Shown here in pieces: positions 1 to 22,799 of a stretch of DNA of 64,000 nucleotides (its first letter is position 1; each line of letters begins with the position of its first letter). The notes under the pieces were generated by a model that searched no databases, was not told the DNA's origin, and saw only the letters and a program-made list of their open reading frames with translations. A program made the position numbers and the translations under genes. The stretch comes from Panorpa germanica (taxonomy: Eukaryota; Arthropoda; Insecta; Mecoptera; Panorpidae). The stretch is from assembly GCA_963678705.1 (NCBI GenBank), contig OY783211.1, positions 11,236,603 to 11,300,602 on the forward strand. Reading direction: 5' to 3'.

Positions 1-817
1 ACTATTTGGCTTCGGAATTCATCGTACATCTTGATGTACGAATTTTTAATATTATAAAGTCAAAATTGATTAATATTAATAATATTACAAATTGAAGCAA
101 TTTTTTTAAAAATAAAAGAAAAATTAATAGCATAAGCCCCACTCTCTCAGTTTTAGTGTTAATTTAAGGTATAAACCTTAAATGTAAATTTCAGCTTGTG
201 AAATATAAAGAAATAAAATTAATTACATTAAAAAGAATAACTCATATTAAACAAAGATAGTAGTATTATGAAACATAGTATACTACAGATGAACGACGCA
301 CATTTCACAAATTGAAACTTAAATTTAGGGTAAATTAAAACTAAAAACAGTGAGTGGAAAAAGTTTATGCATATTTTTGTGAATCATAATTTTAATAAAA
401 ACCAAAAAAAGCTGCCCAGAAATGAATATATTCAAGTTACTCTTCTATTCAATCTCATATAGCATTTTGCATCTGAAGCTTTCCTCTCTCTAAAATTATT
501 TAAATTAATAGGTAATTTCTGATATATCACGATATTGATCTTTAAGTTAATATAAATGGACATAAAGTCCGAAATGCAACAATTCAAATATCATTTTCAT
601 AAGAATTATATTTAGCTTCAGAAATAGGAAAGTCGGTAATATATTTAAGTTAAACGGCAACACACAAACACAATTGAGAAATACTGTTTTACTAAGCTCT
701 TAAAAAGTCTAAAGTATATAGCTTTCCGTAATTATATACCCTTAAACCAGTTATATTTGCCATTAGTATACAAATAAATTATATAAAATGAACCAGAAAA
801 CATAAAAGCGACAATAC
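1..817. other. AT-rich sequence, part of the last visible Ptp10D intron
   Basis: Nothing coding-like is seen on either strand. No sequence resembling the remaining phosphatase tail was found, so the 3' exon or exons are outside the window. Confidence 0.6.
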
Positions 818-11205
<10,388 letters not shown>

Positions 11206-12187
11206 CTAGAAAGAGAAAGAAAATAAACGTTATTAAAGTGAAACTGAGAAGTCTATACTGTATATTTAAAAAAGTAAATTCGTTTGTTTTTTAAGATAGT
11301 TTACTAGTACAACCACTTTTGTTACAGAATTTGAAAAAACTTTAATATGATGTTATTATAAGTGTCTTCAATATAATTATAAATTTCAAATGAATTGATC
11401 AGCTGTGAAGAGAGATATTCGCACATCAAGAGCAGAAATTGTACAGCATGTAAAATTTCGATTTTCAGATCTTCGAGATTACAATAATATTTTTTAATAA
11501 GTGTTTTTAATAATTGTGGAGAGGGGTGGGGGGTCTGAAGCGTCATGTATCGTAAATTTTTTTTTTTTTTAATTATGACAACAACGTGATGGGGGAGAGG
11601 TACATATAATAATACTGTAAATTGCCCTAAAAATCAGAGTAAGGTTTTAAAATTATGTTTTTAAAAATAAGTTGTAATTAATATCAAAATCATTTGTTTC
11701 TCAAGAATATACGTATATTTTGTAAGAAACCTAATTAGTTTCATGTAAACATATATACTAATTTATTTTCTAATATTTCTAACGTGTAATTAGATATTTT
11801 TTGTTATTTATTATTATTAGTACAACGCAGAAAAATTAATTTGTTTTTTCTTTTTGTATAGTAACTGAGGTGAGTTCAACAAAAAAAAAACGTGTACTTG
11901 TATTACAAATAAAAACTATAATAATATAGCTCATTGCTTAAGTGATAATTATTTGTGCCCTTGACAATCGTAGAAATAGTATTTTACGTAGTGAGATAAA
12001 TTATAAGATAATAAAGAACAAATATTAATTATTTCATAAATATTTAAAACATGTTGAAATAACTACATGAATATTTTTATATTTAATTTCCAGGAGGGTC
12101 ACGCGATGTGTACAATATTGTATCATGCTCTACCACTAGGGGAACTATTTATATTTTTGTGATTGGGTTGTTCACTATGTTATAATT
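11206..12187. other. AT-rich non-coding stretch upstream of the first visible Ptp10D exon
   Basis: Contains homopolymer runs (T-run near 11560, A-run near 11880) and short G-rich patches (GGGGTGGGGGG near 11525 and GGGGGAGAGG near 11590) like the edges of small DNA elements. No coding signal. Confidence 0.55.
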
Positions 12188-12441
12188 TCTAGTAAATATT
12201 TTTGGAGTTATTTTGCTATCATATTGAAGATACGTATTATTTGTTTGTCATGAAAGAGTTCATTCACAGTTCAGTTTATCACACTCGTTCATATAAGACG
12301 CCTATTTTATCGGCTACAAATGTCTAAAGCACTCCTCCTGTCTGAATACAAATGAAGATAAAGTTGATGCGAACTATAATTGAAGTGCAATAGTGATAGA
12401 AACGTCACAAAACAGGACACTTCACCAAATTGTTTACTGGG
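12188..12441. mobile_element. Miniature inverted-repeat element, CCCAGTAAACA family, copy 1
   Basis: Reverse-complement match over its full length to 36123-36376. Its right end is TGTTTACTGGG; its left end has decayed to TCTAGTAAATA. The internal match includes GAACTATAATTGAAGTG, opposite to the second copy. It has no coding capacity. Confidence 0.75.
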
Positions 12442-13099
12442 TGTATATGCGCTATGCACTTTTTGTCAATATATGGTGTTGTTTAAAATTAATTAATTCA
12501 ATAATTTCAAGACTCAATAATTTAACAGTAACGTGCGTTTACACGTAGTCGTGTGAAATCTAAGCCAGTTGGAGCATTCTTTGGCGCTTTTAGTTCCTAC
12601 CATAGACTTTTTCCAAACAATTTCATAAATACTCAGTTTGCAAATATAATTAACCAATCGTGTGAATTGATATGTAAATTTATCAATACGATTTGTAAGA
12701 ATAGATATGTAGAAATATCGGAAAGTTCCAATAACTATTAATACATATATATAGCATAGGTAAATCAGAGGATATTCCATAATTTGCCATACAAGTTATG
12801 TATGAAAAATATTTACACAAAAAATTTGATTGTGTTTCACAATTATTCCATATTTACTATTTACAATAATATTTAGCGTCACAGTGTGGTTAGTTTCGGA
12901 AAGTACAACTCATTACAACAAAGTTAAAATTATTTTACAATCCTCGCATTAAACGCATTGGCTTTATTAAACAAAATATAGAAGTGTAGCGGAAGAAAAA
13001 GCATATGCAGCGAACGATGTATAAATCGAAGATGGCCGACGTCAAATAAATTAAATTTAAAAAAATGCACACTAAGAACGAAAAGTAAACTAGGCGATT

Positions 13100-13601
13100 C
13101 TTCTTAAAAAATATCGATTTTTTAATTGATTCGAATTAAATTCAGAAAAAAATCGAAATCTAAAAGATCGATTTTTCAAAAATCGATTTTTCGATTCTTT
13201 TTGTGTTTTTATATAACAAAAAATGACACTAACCTAAAAATCAATTTTAAATCGATTGAAATATCGATTTTATTTTCATTAAATTTGTAAAAAAAAAAAT
13301 ACAAGCCTTTCTTATAATTAAAGAATAAGTTAAGAGTGATTTTTGATTAATCAACGAAATCATGTACGTTATTTATTATAGAATAAAATAATTATAATTT
13401 CCTATATTTCATGTCCAAGCTTATAATAAATAATGAAAATAATTGTATAAATGCATTTAAAAAAAAAATCGAATCTCGATTTTCAAGTGTTTTAGATCGA
13501 TTCACGGGATCGATCCATTGTTTGAAATCGATTTAAAAAATCGATTTTTTCGACGCAAATAATCGATTCTTCGATTAATCAATCTCAGATCGCCATCCCT
13601 A
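13100..13601 (-). mobile_element. ATCGATTTTT-rich interspersed repeat, copy 1
   Basis: About 500 bases packed at both ends with ATCGATTTTT and TCGATT words around an AT-rich core. It ends CTCAGATCGCCATCCCTA, and 47479-47930 starts with the reverse complement TAGGGATGGCGATCTGAG and matches through the core in inverted orientation. Probably a non-autonomous DNA transposon; the left edge is approximate. Confidence 0.75.
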
Positions 13602-14033
13602 ACGTAAACCCATGTATTATTTAACGTAAAATTGTTATCTAAAGTTACGTGTTATTATTACATTAATATTAAAAAAATTCCAAAGATATTAAAAATCTTT
13701 TAATAGTACATTAATTTATTATGCAACATTATGTAATACATAAAAAGTCAGACAAACAGAATTTGATGTCGAAAAATAACATTCTTATGTAATCTTACAT
13801 TATATTAACCTAAAAAATTTATGTAAAGGTAGCTTCTTTTTTATGTTAAACAAACCCTTAAGTTCCGCTAAAACGTAACTATGTTTAGCAACACATATTG
13901 AAATAATTTATTAGTACAAAATGTTAATTGTATATATTTAATTAATGATATTGTAAAAAATGTAAATTATATAAAAATATGTTAAGTATCGGTAATTAAT
14001 AAAATGTAACGTTGGGTAAAACGTATGGATTAA

Positions 14034-14641
14034 GGTGAAACGATACTTGGCCATTTTTTCTCGTGAAATATAGATGGCGTACTATACAGCAGGTTATTAT
14101 CAAAAAAATCAGTGTTTTTTTATGTTTAAATCGTTTTATGTAAGTAACTGTAAACGCGAATCAAAATCTAAAGCTGCAGTTAGTTAGATGAATAACGTAT
14201 CTACATTTTAAGCTTTCTTCTACTGACTTTTAATGAGTTGGAACTGCAAAAATAACTATTGAAAATGAATATTGCTATATTTTCTAGTTAAATTCCAATT
14301 TTTATATGACTGGGATATTATCGAATACTCTATATATTTTTAAGTCTTAAGCGTAAGTTTATGAACCATAAAAGGTTATAAAATTTATGACAAACCCTTA
14401 GAAATGTTAGCAGTCATATAAAAATTGGAATTTAACTAGAAAATATAGCAATATTCATTTTCAAAACTTATTTTTGCGGTTTCAGCTCATTTTGATTGAT
14501 TAGATTTTGATTCGTATTTATAGTTACTTACATAAAACGATTTAAACATAAAAAACATGTTTTTTTTGATAATATTTAACCTGCTGTATAGTATCGCCAT
14601 CTACATTTCGCGAAGCAAAAATGGCTAAGTATCGTTTCACC
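14034..14641. mobile_element. Near-perfect 608-base foldback element flanked by TTAA
   Basis: The left end GGTGAAACGATACTTGGCC and the right end are reverse complements, and the match continues for about 230-275 bases per arm around a loop of about 100 bases. TTAA flanks both ends (14030-14033 and 14642-14645), as expected for piggyBac-type insertion, though TTAA could also be part of the inverted repeat. No open frame; probably a miniature foldback element. Confidence 0.85.
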
Positions 14642-15147
14642 TTAAATAATATATGTTTTTTTTTTAAGAACTAACCAATTCAAACAATTTTTTCTATTAT
14701 TCTTTTAAATGATTACTTCTTGTTCAGTTTAGTGTAATGGATTTTATATCTTTTTTAAAGAAGAAGCAGGCTCTGTTACCGTAAGGTTGGAATCACATTT
14801 GAATCGTATACGAGCTTATGCTGGACACAAATTCACAAGGTGAGACAAGAACAGATATAGACGTGTGACAAAGATAAGTGCACAAATAGTTCCAATGCGA
14901 GTCCAGCCTAAAAATATAAGTGATAAACTAATATAAGTCATGATAAGCCTGTTTCGCTTCGTGCTATATCTGTATTTCTCACTGCATCATATTAGAAACA
15001 TAAAAGAAACACTGCAAAGAAACATGAAAACAAATGAAACACTCATGACAATTACAATGAAATGCTTTTGCGTACGACCGCATTAGGGTTTATGGGCAAA
15101 TTAAAACGATAAAGTAAGTAGTAGAACAAATAAGTCAACTCTTAAAC

Positions 15148-15271
15148 AATTAACACGTACAATGAGAAGTACTTCAAGATCATTAACGGCGGAAATAACG
15201 ACCGTTGACGCCGCGCGCCTTCCAGCTTGCAAGCTAAGCGAGGTCGTGCGTCGTTATTTAGTTGAATTAAT
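15148..15271 (-). CDS. Candidate first coding exon of Ptp10D (signal peptide)
   Basis: A CpG-rich patch in AT-rich surroundings. On the minus strand an ATG at 15183-15181 reads MILKYFSLYVLI before GTTTAAG. Joined in phase 0 to the exon at 11205 it gives a 17-residue hydrophobic leader ending QCHSA just before DLVIEIPG, a sensible signal peptide. A TATA box lies about 30 bases above the proposed transcript start. Against it: the GTTTAAG donor is weak, and no homology fixes the leader. An open frame on the other strand (15162-15419) has no family resemblance. Confidence 0.38.
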
Positions 15272-15290
15272 TGTGTGTGGTCCTCTAAAA

Positions 15291-15302
15291 CCATTTTATA
15301 TA
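15291..15302 (-). promoter_or_regulatory. Possible TATA box for the candidate Ptp10D first exon
   Basis: TATATAAAATGG on the minus strand, about 30 bases before an ACACACAATT stretch and followed by a CpG-rich leader up to the ATG at 15183. TATA words are common in such AT-rich DNA, so the support is positional only. Confidence 0.3.
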
Positions 15303-15644
15303 GTAGGAGAAGTTTTTAAAATAGATTTTCCGTCTGGGAAATATACCTATGTATTATTGTTCTCTAAATGTGTGACACAAAACGTATTGCGTATATGCTG
15401 CATAAACGATATCTTTTAATTATCATCTTATCTTATAATTATCCTAAAAGTTGAAGGTGATTGGTCGTTTCTGAGTTTTGCGAGCAATGGTAGTAGTCGA
15501 ACAGATTTGATTTATATGAGTGAAACATTTTACGAATCACTTTTAAAAGAGTATTTCTGAAAAGGTTTTCGATATATCGGTTCAATTCAAGTGAGGTTTC
15601 ATCTTCTATAAATGTTTTCTAATTCTCTTTATACCAGACATTAA

Positions 15645-16362
15645 GGAGGTACAGGACGTACCGTCAATGCAAAAAGTTTATCTCTCGGAAATACGAATTA
15701 AGAAATATGAAATATATGAGAGACGAACAAATATTAAAACTGTACCTTTAAAATGAAATTCAAATTACATATTTGTAAAAAAGTAATAAGAAATTTGGCA
15801 ACGTAATTTATAGAAATGTATCATTTTTTCATTCTCGTTCTCGTTTAAATTTGAATTTTTCATAACATAACATAACCCACATTTACTGTTTTTTATTGCT
15901 ATTATTTAATTATATTTATAAATAGATAATTTTTGATAATTTTTCTTTTCGAATAGTTTTAAAAATGATTTTTTTATATACAATTAGTTTTTCAAAACCG
16001 TGTCATCATTTTTTCATAGTTAAAAGTTATGTTATGTGAAATTGAGTAAAAAATTATGATATATACGGAAATTGGCTGTTTAAATCAATTGTAAAAAGAA
16101 AACTATGAACCCTGGGTCACTAAAATTTTGGCACAGCATGTATTTTAACTATTTTGATCGATCCTCCAAATTTCACGACATTTTCTTCATTTACGTAAAG
16201 GTCTTTAATTAGTGAATTATTGAAATATTTAGAAATTTGTAAAACTGAATTATAAATTATAAAAGATGTATAAAAAATGTTTGATGGTGGCTATGACGAA
16301 TAAAAGTCAAGGCAAATAAATAAATAAATACAAAAAAAAAACCGTAAAGGTCTGGTACCTCC
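15645..16362. mobile_element. Possible TTAA-flanked inverted-repeat element
   Basis: Starts TTAA-GGAGGTACAGGACGTACC and ends with GGTCTGGTACCTCC-TTAA (TTAA at 15641-15644 and 16363-16366). The inverted ends match over about 20 bases with mismatches. The interior is AT-rich and non-coding. The flanking pattern is the same as the elements at 14034 and 50925. Confidence 0.5.
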
Positions 16363-16779
16363 TTAACTAAATAATACATTTTATTATTAACGTTTATGTA
16401 ACGAACTTATGTTTCTAATGCTTTAAATTAACAACTAGTGCTAGTTAATTTTATAAGATGGTTTCGCAAACAATTTTACCATTAAAGTAACCGTGAGATT
16501 TTAATTACTGTGTTAATTATAATGTTATTGTTCTGAATATGATACGCCAGTGTAATTAATAATAATGGATTCTATAAACAGACCTCGTAAAATGGATGAG
16601 CTTCCGTTTTTGTATAAAAATCATCAAATAGATACATTACATGCCGGATATTGTATATTTGAAGGATGAAAATGGATCTTGAAGGTCGGCGAAAGATCTT
16701 AAACGCGAGAGGCGGGAATATTAGATTAAAGATATTAATTTTAGACGATGATAATGTTATTTGTTTTGTTAAAGATGAA

Positions 16780-17045
16780 GTTCTAGTAAGTAGATTCAAA
16801 TATTTGGATTTGGAAAACAAGTATTGGAGGGAGGAACTATGTGAGATATGTAGGGAGGAGAATGAAAAGCTGTGCTATATTTTAAATAGGTATAAGGGGA
16901 AGCTAGAAAGTAGAAGGAACTGTTGCTAGGAGAGGGCGAGAGAAAAAGATACACGGCAGAAATAAGAAAGAGGCAGAAAGAGAAGGAACATAGGCGAAAA
17001 ATATAGCAAGGTAAGATGTAAGACTGCAATAGAGAAGAATGTTTT
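16780..17045 (+). mobile_element. LINE ORF2 tail fragment
   Basis: The open frame segment SRFKYLDLENKYWREELCEI followed by CREENEKL aligns with the RFRLGNEEKGNRYW...CRVCG tail of the element at 1888-2676, with its His position lost, then a purine-rich 3' part. The upstream bases 16560-16780 are not clearly part of it. Confidence 0.6.
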
Positions 17046-20000
17046 TTTAGTTTTGTGTATTAGAAAGTAAGTAAAAAATGAAATATAAGACAAGGATGTA
17101 AAATCTAACGGTACGAAAGATATAATACGAGCCGTTTATTTTGAAAGTGGCTCAAAAAATGCTGTACTCCTTTTGATATCTTTTATTAGTAAGAGTAGCA
17201 TTATTAGATATATTAGTTATTAGTTCAATAACTGTCAAATTACATAAATAAAACGCTCAAAAACATTAAAAGTTAGATCAGTAGAGACCGCGCGTAAGAA
17301 TTATCATGTTGTTGGATAGTGACGCGTCTGTCTGATTTCAAGGAGAACGGGTCTAAACCTGAAATAAATTTTATCCATTCAATTTATCTCCAATTTTTCT
17401 TTTTTCTTTTTGATCCGCTTCTAAATTGATGTTGATTATTTTATATGTATTTTGGATCGGCATCTGGGGAGTTTGCTGAATTTGAGTCATAAAAATAATG
17501 ACTGTAAGAACAAGAATAAATTGAAGATTTATTTTTATAAAAACGGAATTTTATAAATAAAATATATTTTGGTTTTTCAAGTTTTGTCATTCTTAAACGG
17601 AGTTCTTATTGACTAATATCTTTTGTTAATGGGTTGGAATTATATGTATATAATGTGTCACCACCGTTTCAAAAGAAATAATACCAAGAATTACCAAATA
17701 TTTGAATTAAAACCATAGCGACATATAAATATCACACAATATGAAGTAAATAAATCTGGAAAAAAACAATTTGTTTTCATAATTGCAGTAATGACATTGC
17801 ATTACTACCAGACGGGATGTTAAAGATAGTATATGCAATTAACAATCTCATTAATAAATATGTAATATTAATTCATTGATAAAACAAGCAAGCGCTTGTC
17901 GAACCTGTCTCACAGTTCTTCAATAATAAAGTTGCTTTTATATGTTTTTTATTAACATGTTTTTGATTTCAACACGAATGTAACCCACCAACATCAAACA
18001 CGGTCACCTTGTGCAATATAATTACATGTACGATATATTACATAGGCTCGTATGTTGTTCAGCATAGGCGTAGGAAAGAAGGTTCGATAAGGTTTGTAAG
18101 TGTACTACAGTAACCTACTTAATATTCCTCTAAAAAAATTATATAACGTCGGGATATTTCAGACAGTCGTCCGAATTAGAAAAAGTCCGAGTCTAACGAA
18201 TTTTTATCACAACGAAGTTTTTATGATGTCGAGGTCTCATATATGTGAACTAGACTACTTTTATTTTGTAAACACATGAAGAATTCATAAACTATAAGCA
18301 CAGATTAACGCTGGCTCTGTAAAAATGTTACCTTACACTCATGCAACATTTTACTTCAGCAAAACGTAATAATATTCAATCTAAAAGGTTCTACTTTATT
18401 ACTATTCTAGAAAAATATCACAATTAATTGTATCCAGTTGATTTTTGCATAGTACCAACGATATGTGTTAAAATTTCATGAAATTCATTTCATTACTTTA
18501 CGAGTTGCAGTGGTTTTGGTGACACTACTTTTATAATGGTGAAAATAATGGCTGTTTAATGGGTAAAAATAGCATTCAAACAAAGCAATGGCTTTAGCAA
18601 GTGTTATTAGTTCCATCGAAACAAATGGTAGCAAGGTTTTATTTACGTAACAAATACATTTCGTTATGTTAGATAAACCTTACATACATTTAATTGTGTT
18701 TAGTGTATGGACATTAATTAAGTGGGGGCTAATTAAGCTTATACTTAAAAACGTATTTTACAAAACAAAAATTGAAAAATGCAAATATATTTTTTTTAAT
18801 TCAATAATAAATATACATGATAACTGTCTTTAGCGGAAATATATTATTTGTTTAAATCTTGCAACCACGAAAAGACCCTGATGTTATAATTTTGACGACT
18901 TTTTCTTCTAGCGATAAATGTAAATATTTATCAAAACATGATTAACTAAATTATCGCCTTTGTAACATCATTAGTCAGCGAAGGAATGTTAATAACAACA
19001 TCGCTGCCTAATAAATAAGTGATTATATTTGGGAATCAATCATTTAAACACAGCAACACCCAGTCCAGGCTCCGTAAATTTGACTTTAAATCCTTTTAAT
19101 CAAATTTGTAACAAAAACGTTTGACTTCAGTAACTAATTCTATGAAAAGTAATGAACGTAATACAAATATAGAAATATTTGTTTTTATTCTTAATACTAA
19201 ATTAATGTTAAGAGCTAGACATTTATTTCCAAATAAAAATATAAAATTCTGATTCATTATACTTCCATAAAAGTCTGTATATGCAGACCTTTTACAATTA
19301 TTATAATTTAAATACAAATTATCAACAAACTTTTCCATTAAAAGCTCTTTTTACATTTTATTTTGTATCTCGTTTTTTATTTTGTATCTTATTTCTTATT
19401 TATATTAAAAGTTTTTATAAAGAAAATAATTCAGTACTTTATATTTCGTTTTAAGTTGTTTATATATTTTGTTTTAATGAACTTCGATCTAGATCTTTCT
19501 TGAAACAGACAGATAGACAGGGGTAGTACTAGATCTAGGGGTAATATTATACGTAACTAACTTCAACAGGGTTGAACCTGATTTACTGCATTCAGAGAGA
19601 AAGCAAAAGCACAATAAGGGAGATCAAAATTGGTCTAGGGGGAATTCTCTTAGTGCCAGAGCTATTAACGTGTTTATCTTCGTAGAAGGTAGAAGTATAA
19701 CACCTATTTGGCGTTTTGTTGATAATCAAAGTTCACTCTGTTACATCTAAAGCTTTTATATCTAATAGACGTATTTTAGGAGGAAATTCGAGTATGCTTA
19801 GGGCAAAACATCACGATTTCACTGGGTGCGTTTAGAAATTTATACAAAAGCTTTTTTATTATTTTTCTTTAACAAAAGCTCTTATACTATTGAATGTTGA
19901 ACATGGGTTCGATTCGTAAAAACAGAACAGAATTGTGAACTAATATTTATGGTTGAATCTTTAACTGAAATATATGCATATAACGTCACATGATTTAGCG

Positions 20001-21640
20001 TTTACTAATTTCATAATATGAAAACTTTATATGTTGTTCAAAACACATATCGTATAAGTGCCATCTCTTTTTGATTATGTTGTCTAACAGAGATGGCGAT
20101 TGATTGAAAGGGTAGAGGGAAGGTATGACATGAAACGTCGAGAATATGTACGTCAGAAATTGAATCTTTTTTATAACTTATGACTAAAAAGAAAAAGATG
20201 AATATTTTAACTTTTAATATTTGCTGCAATAACTAAGAAATAATTGTGTATGAGTTTCTTAAACTTATTGAGTCCTTGATATCTAATTTATCAATATATA
20301 TATATATATTATGTACAGTTTTATAGAAATTAAGACATGGTTCACAACCCAATTACTTTAATAAGAAAAGTAAATAATAAAGTTAAATCAGATTGCTGGC
20401 CAATTAGTGATACGATATAAGCAATTAAAAATTAAAAGGCAGGTTTTGAAATTCAATTATATTCATTTACATTTATGTGGTAACTAAGGAAAAGTTATGT
20501 ATATATTGTTTTTAACGATATATAGCATATTTGTAAAACTTTCAGAAAACCATTTTGTTTACAATAAAAATTCAAAGACATATTTCAAAGCAAAGCTTAA
20601 CAAAGTTATGTTACTTTGAAGAAATTTGACAAATTGATAAAATAGAAATTTTAATTATATTTTTACCGAAACATTTTTTTTTTAATTGGTGCCCATAAAT
20701 TTAATCCTTAATTTCAGAAACTAAAATAAACAAAAACATTGGAAAACTTCTCAGTGGTTTTGGGGCTGTAGTATAAACGTTAAAATTGTCAATTATAAAC
20801 GTACGTACTTTTATGATCTGCGTTTTATTTCTAAAATAACAACAGTTAGTAATTTTTCAAATATGTAAAACTCGGACTTGACATAATATTTTCACAATTT
20901 AATTTTAAATATATTTTTTGGAAATGTTATAATCTTGCATTTGTCGTGAGTTAGGTTGCAACGAGAGGAATATATTTTTTCAAACACTTTTTTTTAAGCC
21001 AAGAAAGAACGGACAACAAATGTATTTGCCGCACTGACCATATTCAGAACGCTGAAAATTCTTGAAAACTGACATTTGTGTTAGCGCTACTTAAAGTGTG
21101 ACACTGTGACTTTAACCCAAGCCTGGTCATGACATCATGCAGATAACACAGGTGCCTATTCATCAGAGGTGCTGATTAAGGACTTATGGACACGTAGACT
21201 TCACGTTGGGAGTTGAACATGGGACATTGGACAGAACACTTGTACTTCAACAAATACAGATCGATTAAGAGACCTGACTATATACATATTCGATTGGAAT
21301 TGATTATTAATAAATGAATGTTAAAAAATTATTGACTTTTAGTTGAGAGAGAACGTGGCATTGGTGTATCCACTGAAAATAAATCAAAATTGCAAACGTT
21401 ATCCTCGCTTGGTGAATGGCCAACCTCACGCTTACAAAAAGTATTACATTTTAAAATAACAATATCCAAAAGTAACTAATGACAGTTCATTAATAACGCG
21501 GCTTGGTACAGAGTTGGCTTTGTTGTTTAACTACCAACACAGACACACAGACATAGAGAATTAATGAATAAAATGTATGACAATTCATCATTATGTCTAC
21601 GTCACTGGTTTGGTGAGAACAATAGAAGATCACATGAGCA
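17046..21640. other. AT-rich stretch without a recognised gene
   Basis: Only short chance-like open frames and a (TA)n run at 20293-20310. There is a slightly GC-richer stretch at 20990-21250 without coding frame support. No repeat family shared with the rest of the window was noticed. Confidence 0.55.
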
Positions 21641-21645
21641 GATAG

Positions 21646-21771
21646 ATATTAAATCCGCGGATACTTTCGTACAATGCCGACACCGATACCGACACCGCGT
21701 TGATTGCCGATAACGAGTGCCGTGAACTGCGCAAAGGTTTGCGCATCAAGGTCAACCAGTTCTCTCAGTGA
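21646..21771. other. GC-rich island, open on both strands, function unknown
   Basis: About 120 bases with far higher GC than the surroundings. The plus frame 21646-21771 reads 42 codons ending ECRELRKGLRIKVNQFSQ and a stop, with mostly C- or G-ending codons. The minus frame also stays open (LRELVDLDAQTFAQFTALV then GNQRGVGIGVG). It contains a short tandem GCCGACACCGATACC. It could be an exon fragment, a CpG-rich promoter or 5' leader, or foreign DNA; nothing decides. Confidence 0.35.
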
Positions 21772-22369
21772 TCAGGTCCAGGCTCGATAGATACATAAAT
21801 TATATTTTAACTTTATATTTCGAGAAATATGATTAAGCCATTTGCCAGTAGGGTGGTCCTTTATTCGAGAAGACGATTCAGCGATTGCTTTTTTAACCGC
21901 TAGTCATAACTTTTTGTTTATTTCAATGAAGAAATTGGTAAATATTATTAACTCGATCTGATTGTATTAGCGGGTGTATGTGGTATGTGATATGTGTATT
22001 ATTATTATAAAGAATTTACTTTTATCATAAAAACGATAAAACAGATATTTTTGTAATTGATAAAGCTAGCGCTATGTCTTGAGACAACAAGAAAAGATAG
22101 GATACTTGTCAGATAGGAAAAATCGTTTTTCTTTTGTGAACTTAACCGTAATCTCTTAATCAAGCAAAATATTTCGGTTATATTTTTCGTTAATTAACTT
22201 TGACGAAACCAGAATTTAAAAACCTATTCTTTAGGTTAATGAAAAGTAAAAAACATTTTTATTTATTTATTTAATTTTTTAGGTGTTCGTTTCTTGTATT
22301 TATTAAGTTGATGTCATTTTATTACCTAAAACATTTTAATGAAACAATTTTTAAATCTAAAACTACATA

Positions 22370-22795
22370 TTAAGCTTCTCCATTATTTTTTTCCGTAATA
22401 CATCTTGTTCCCTCCTTCTTCCTTGTAAAATATCAATCAAGTCCACTTCACTTTCCAACTTCTTCCTACTTCCTTTCGCACATCCTACATAGTTTCTAAT
22501 TCTCTACAATCCAAAATCTACTTCCTCTTTCTTCACTCTCTAGTATAAACCTCGCGGTTATTCCCTTTTCTTTACGTCCATATTTTTCTAAGTATAGCGT
22601 ATTATATTTTACTTCATTTCTCATCCTCTACTCTATTCGTCCTGTTGTTGGGGCTTTGCTCTATCAGATTCAGTACCTCTCTTGCTTCCTTCCTCAATCT
22701 TTCTATCTCCTCCACCGCTATCCCTCTTCCTTCGTAATGCCTTCTGCTCTCTTCCCCATTTTGTATTCCCTCCTTTTCTGATTTAGCTTATTCAG
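22370..22795 (-). mobile_element. Degenerate LINE ORF2 tail fragment
   Basis: Pyrimidine-rich on the plus strand. The minus strand carries decayed pieces equivalent to RF-LGNEERG-RFW and the Cys-x2-Cys motif, as in the other LINE tails here. Many stops; no target duplication was found. Confidence 0.55.
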
Positions 22796-22799
22796 CAAG

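Noticed and set aside
1..730. C-terminal tail exon of Ptp10D
   Set aside because: No sequence resembling the acidic tail or a suitable acceptor was found; it must be outside the window.
12514..12780. Minus-strand frame beginning MEYPLIYLCYIYVLIV as an alternative leader exon
   Set aside because: Hydrophobic frames are frequent by chance in AT-rich DNA; there is no GC-richer leader or good donor, so the 15.15 kb candidate is better.
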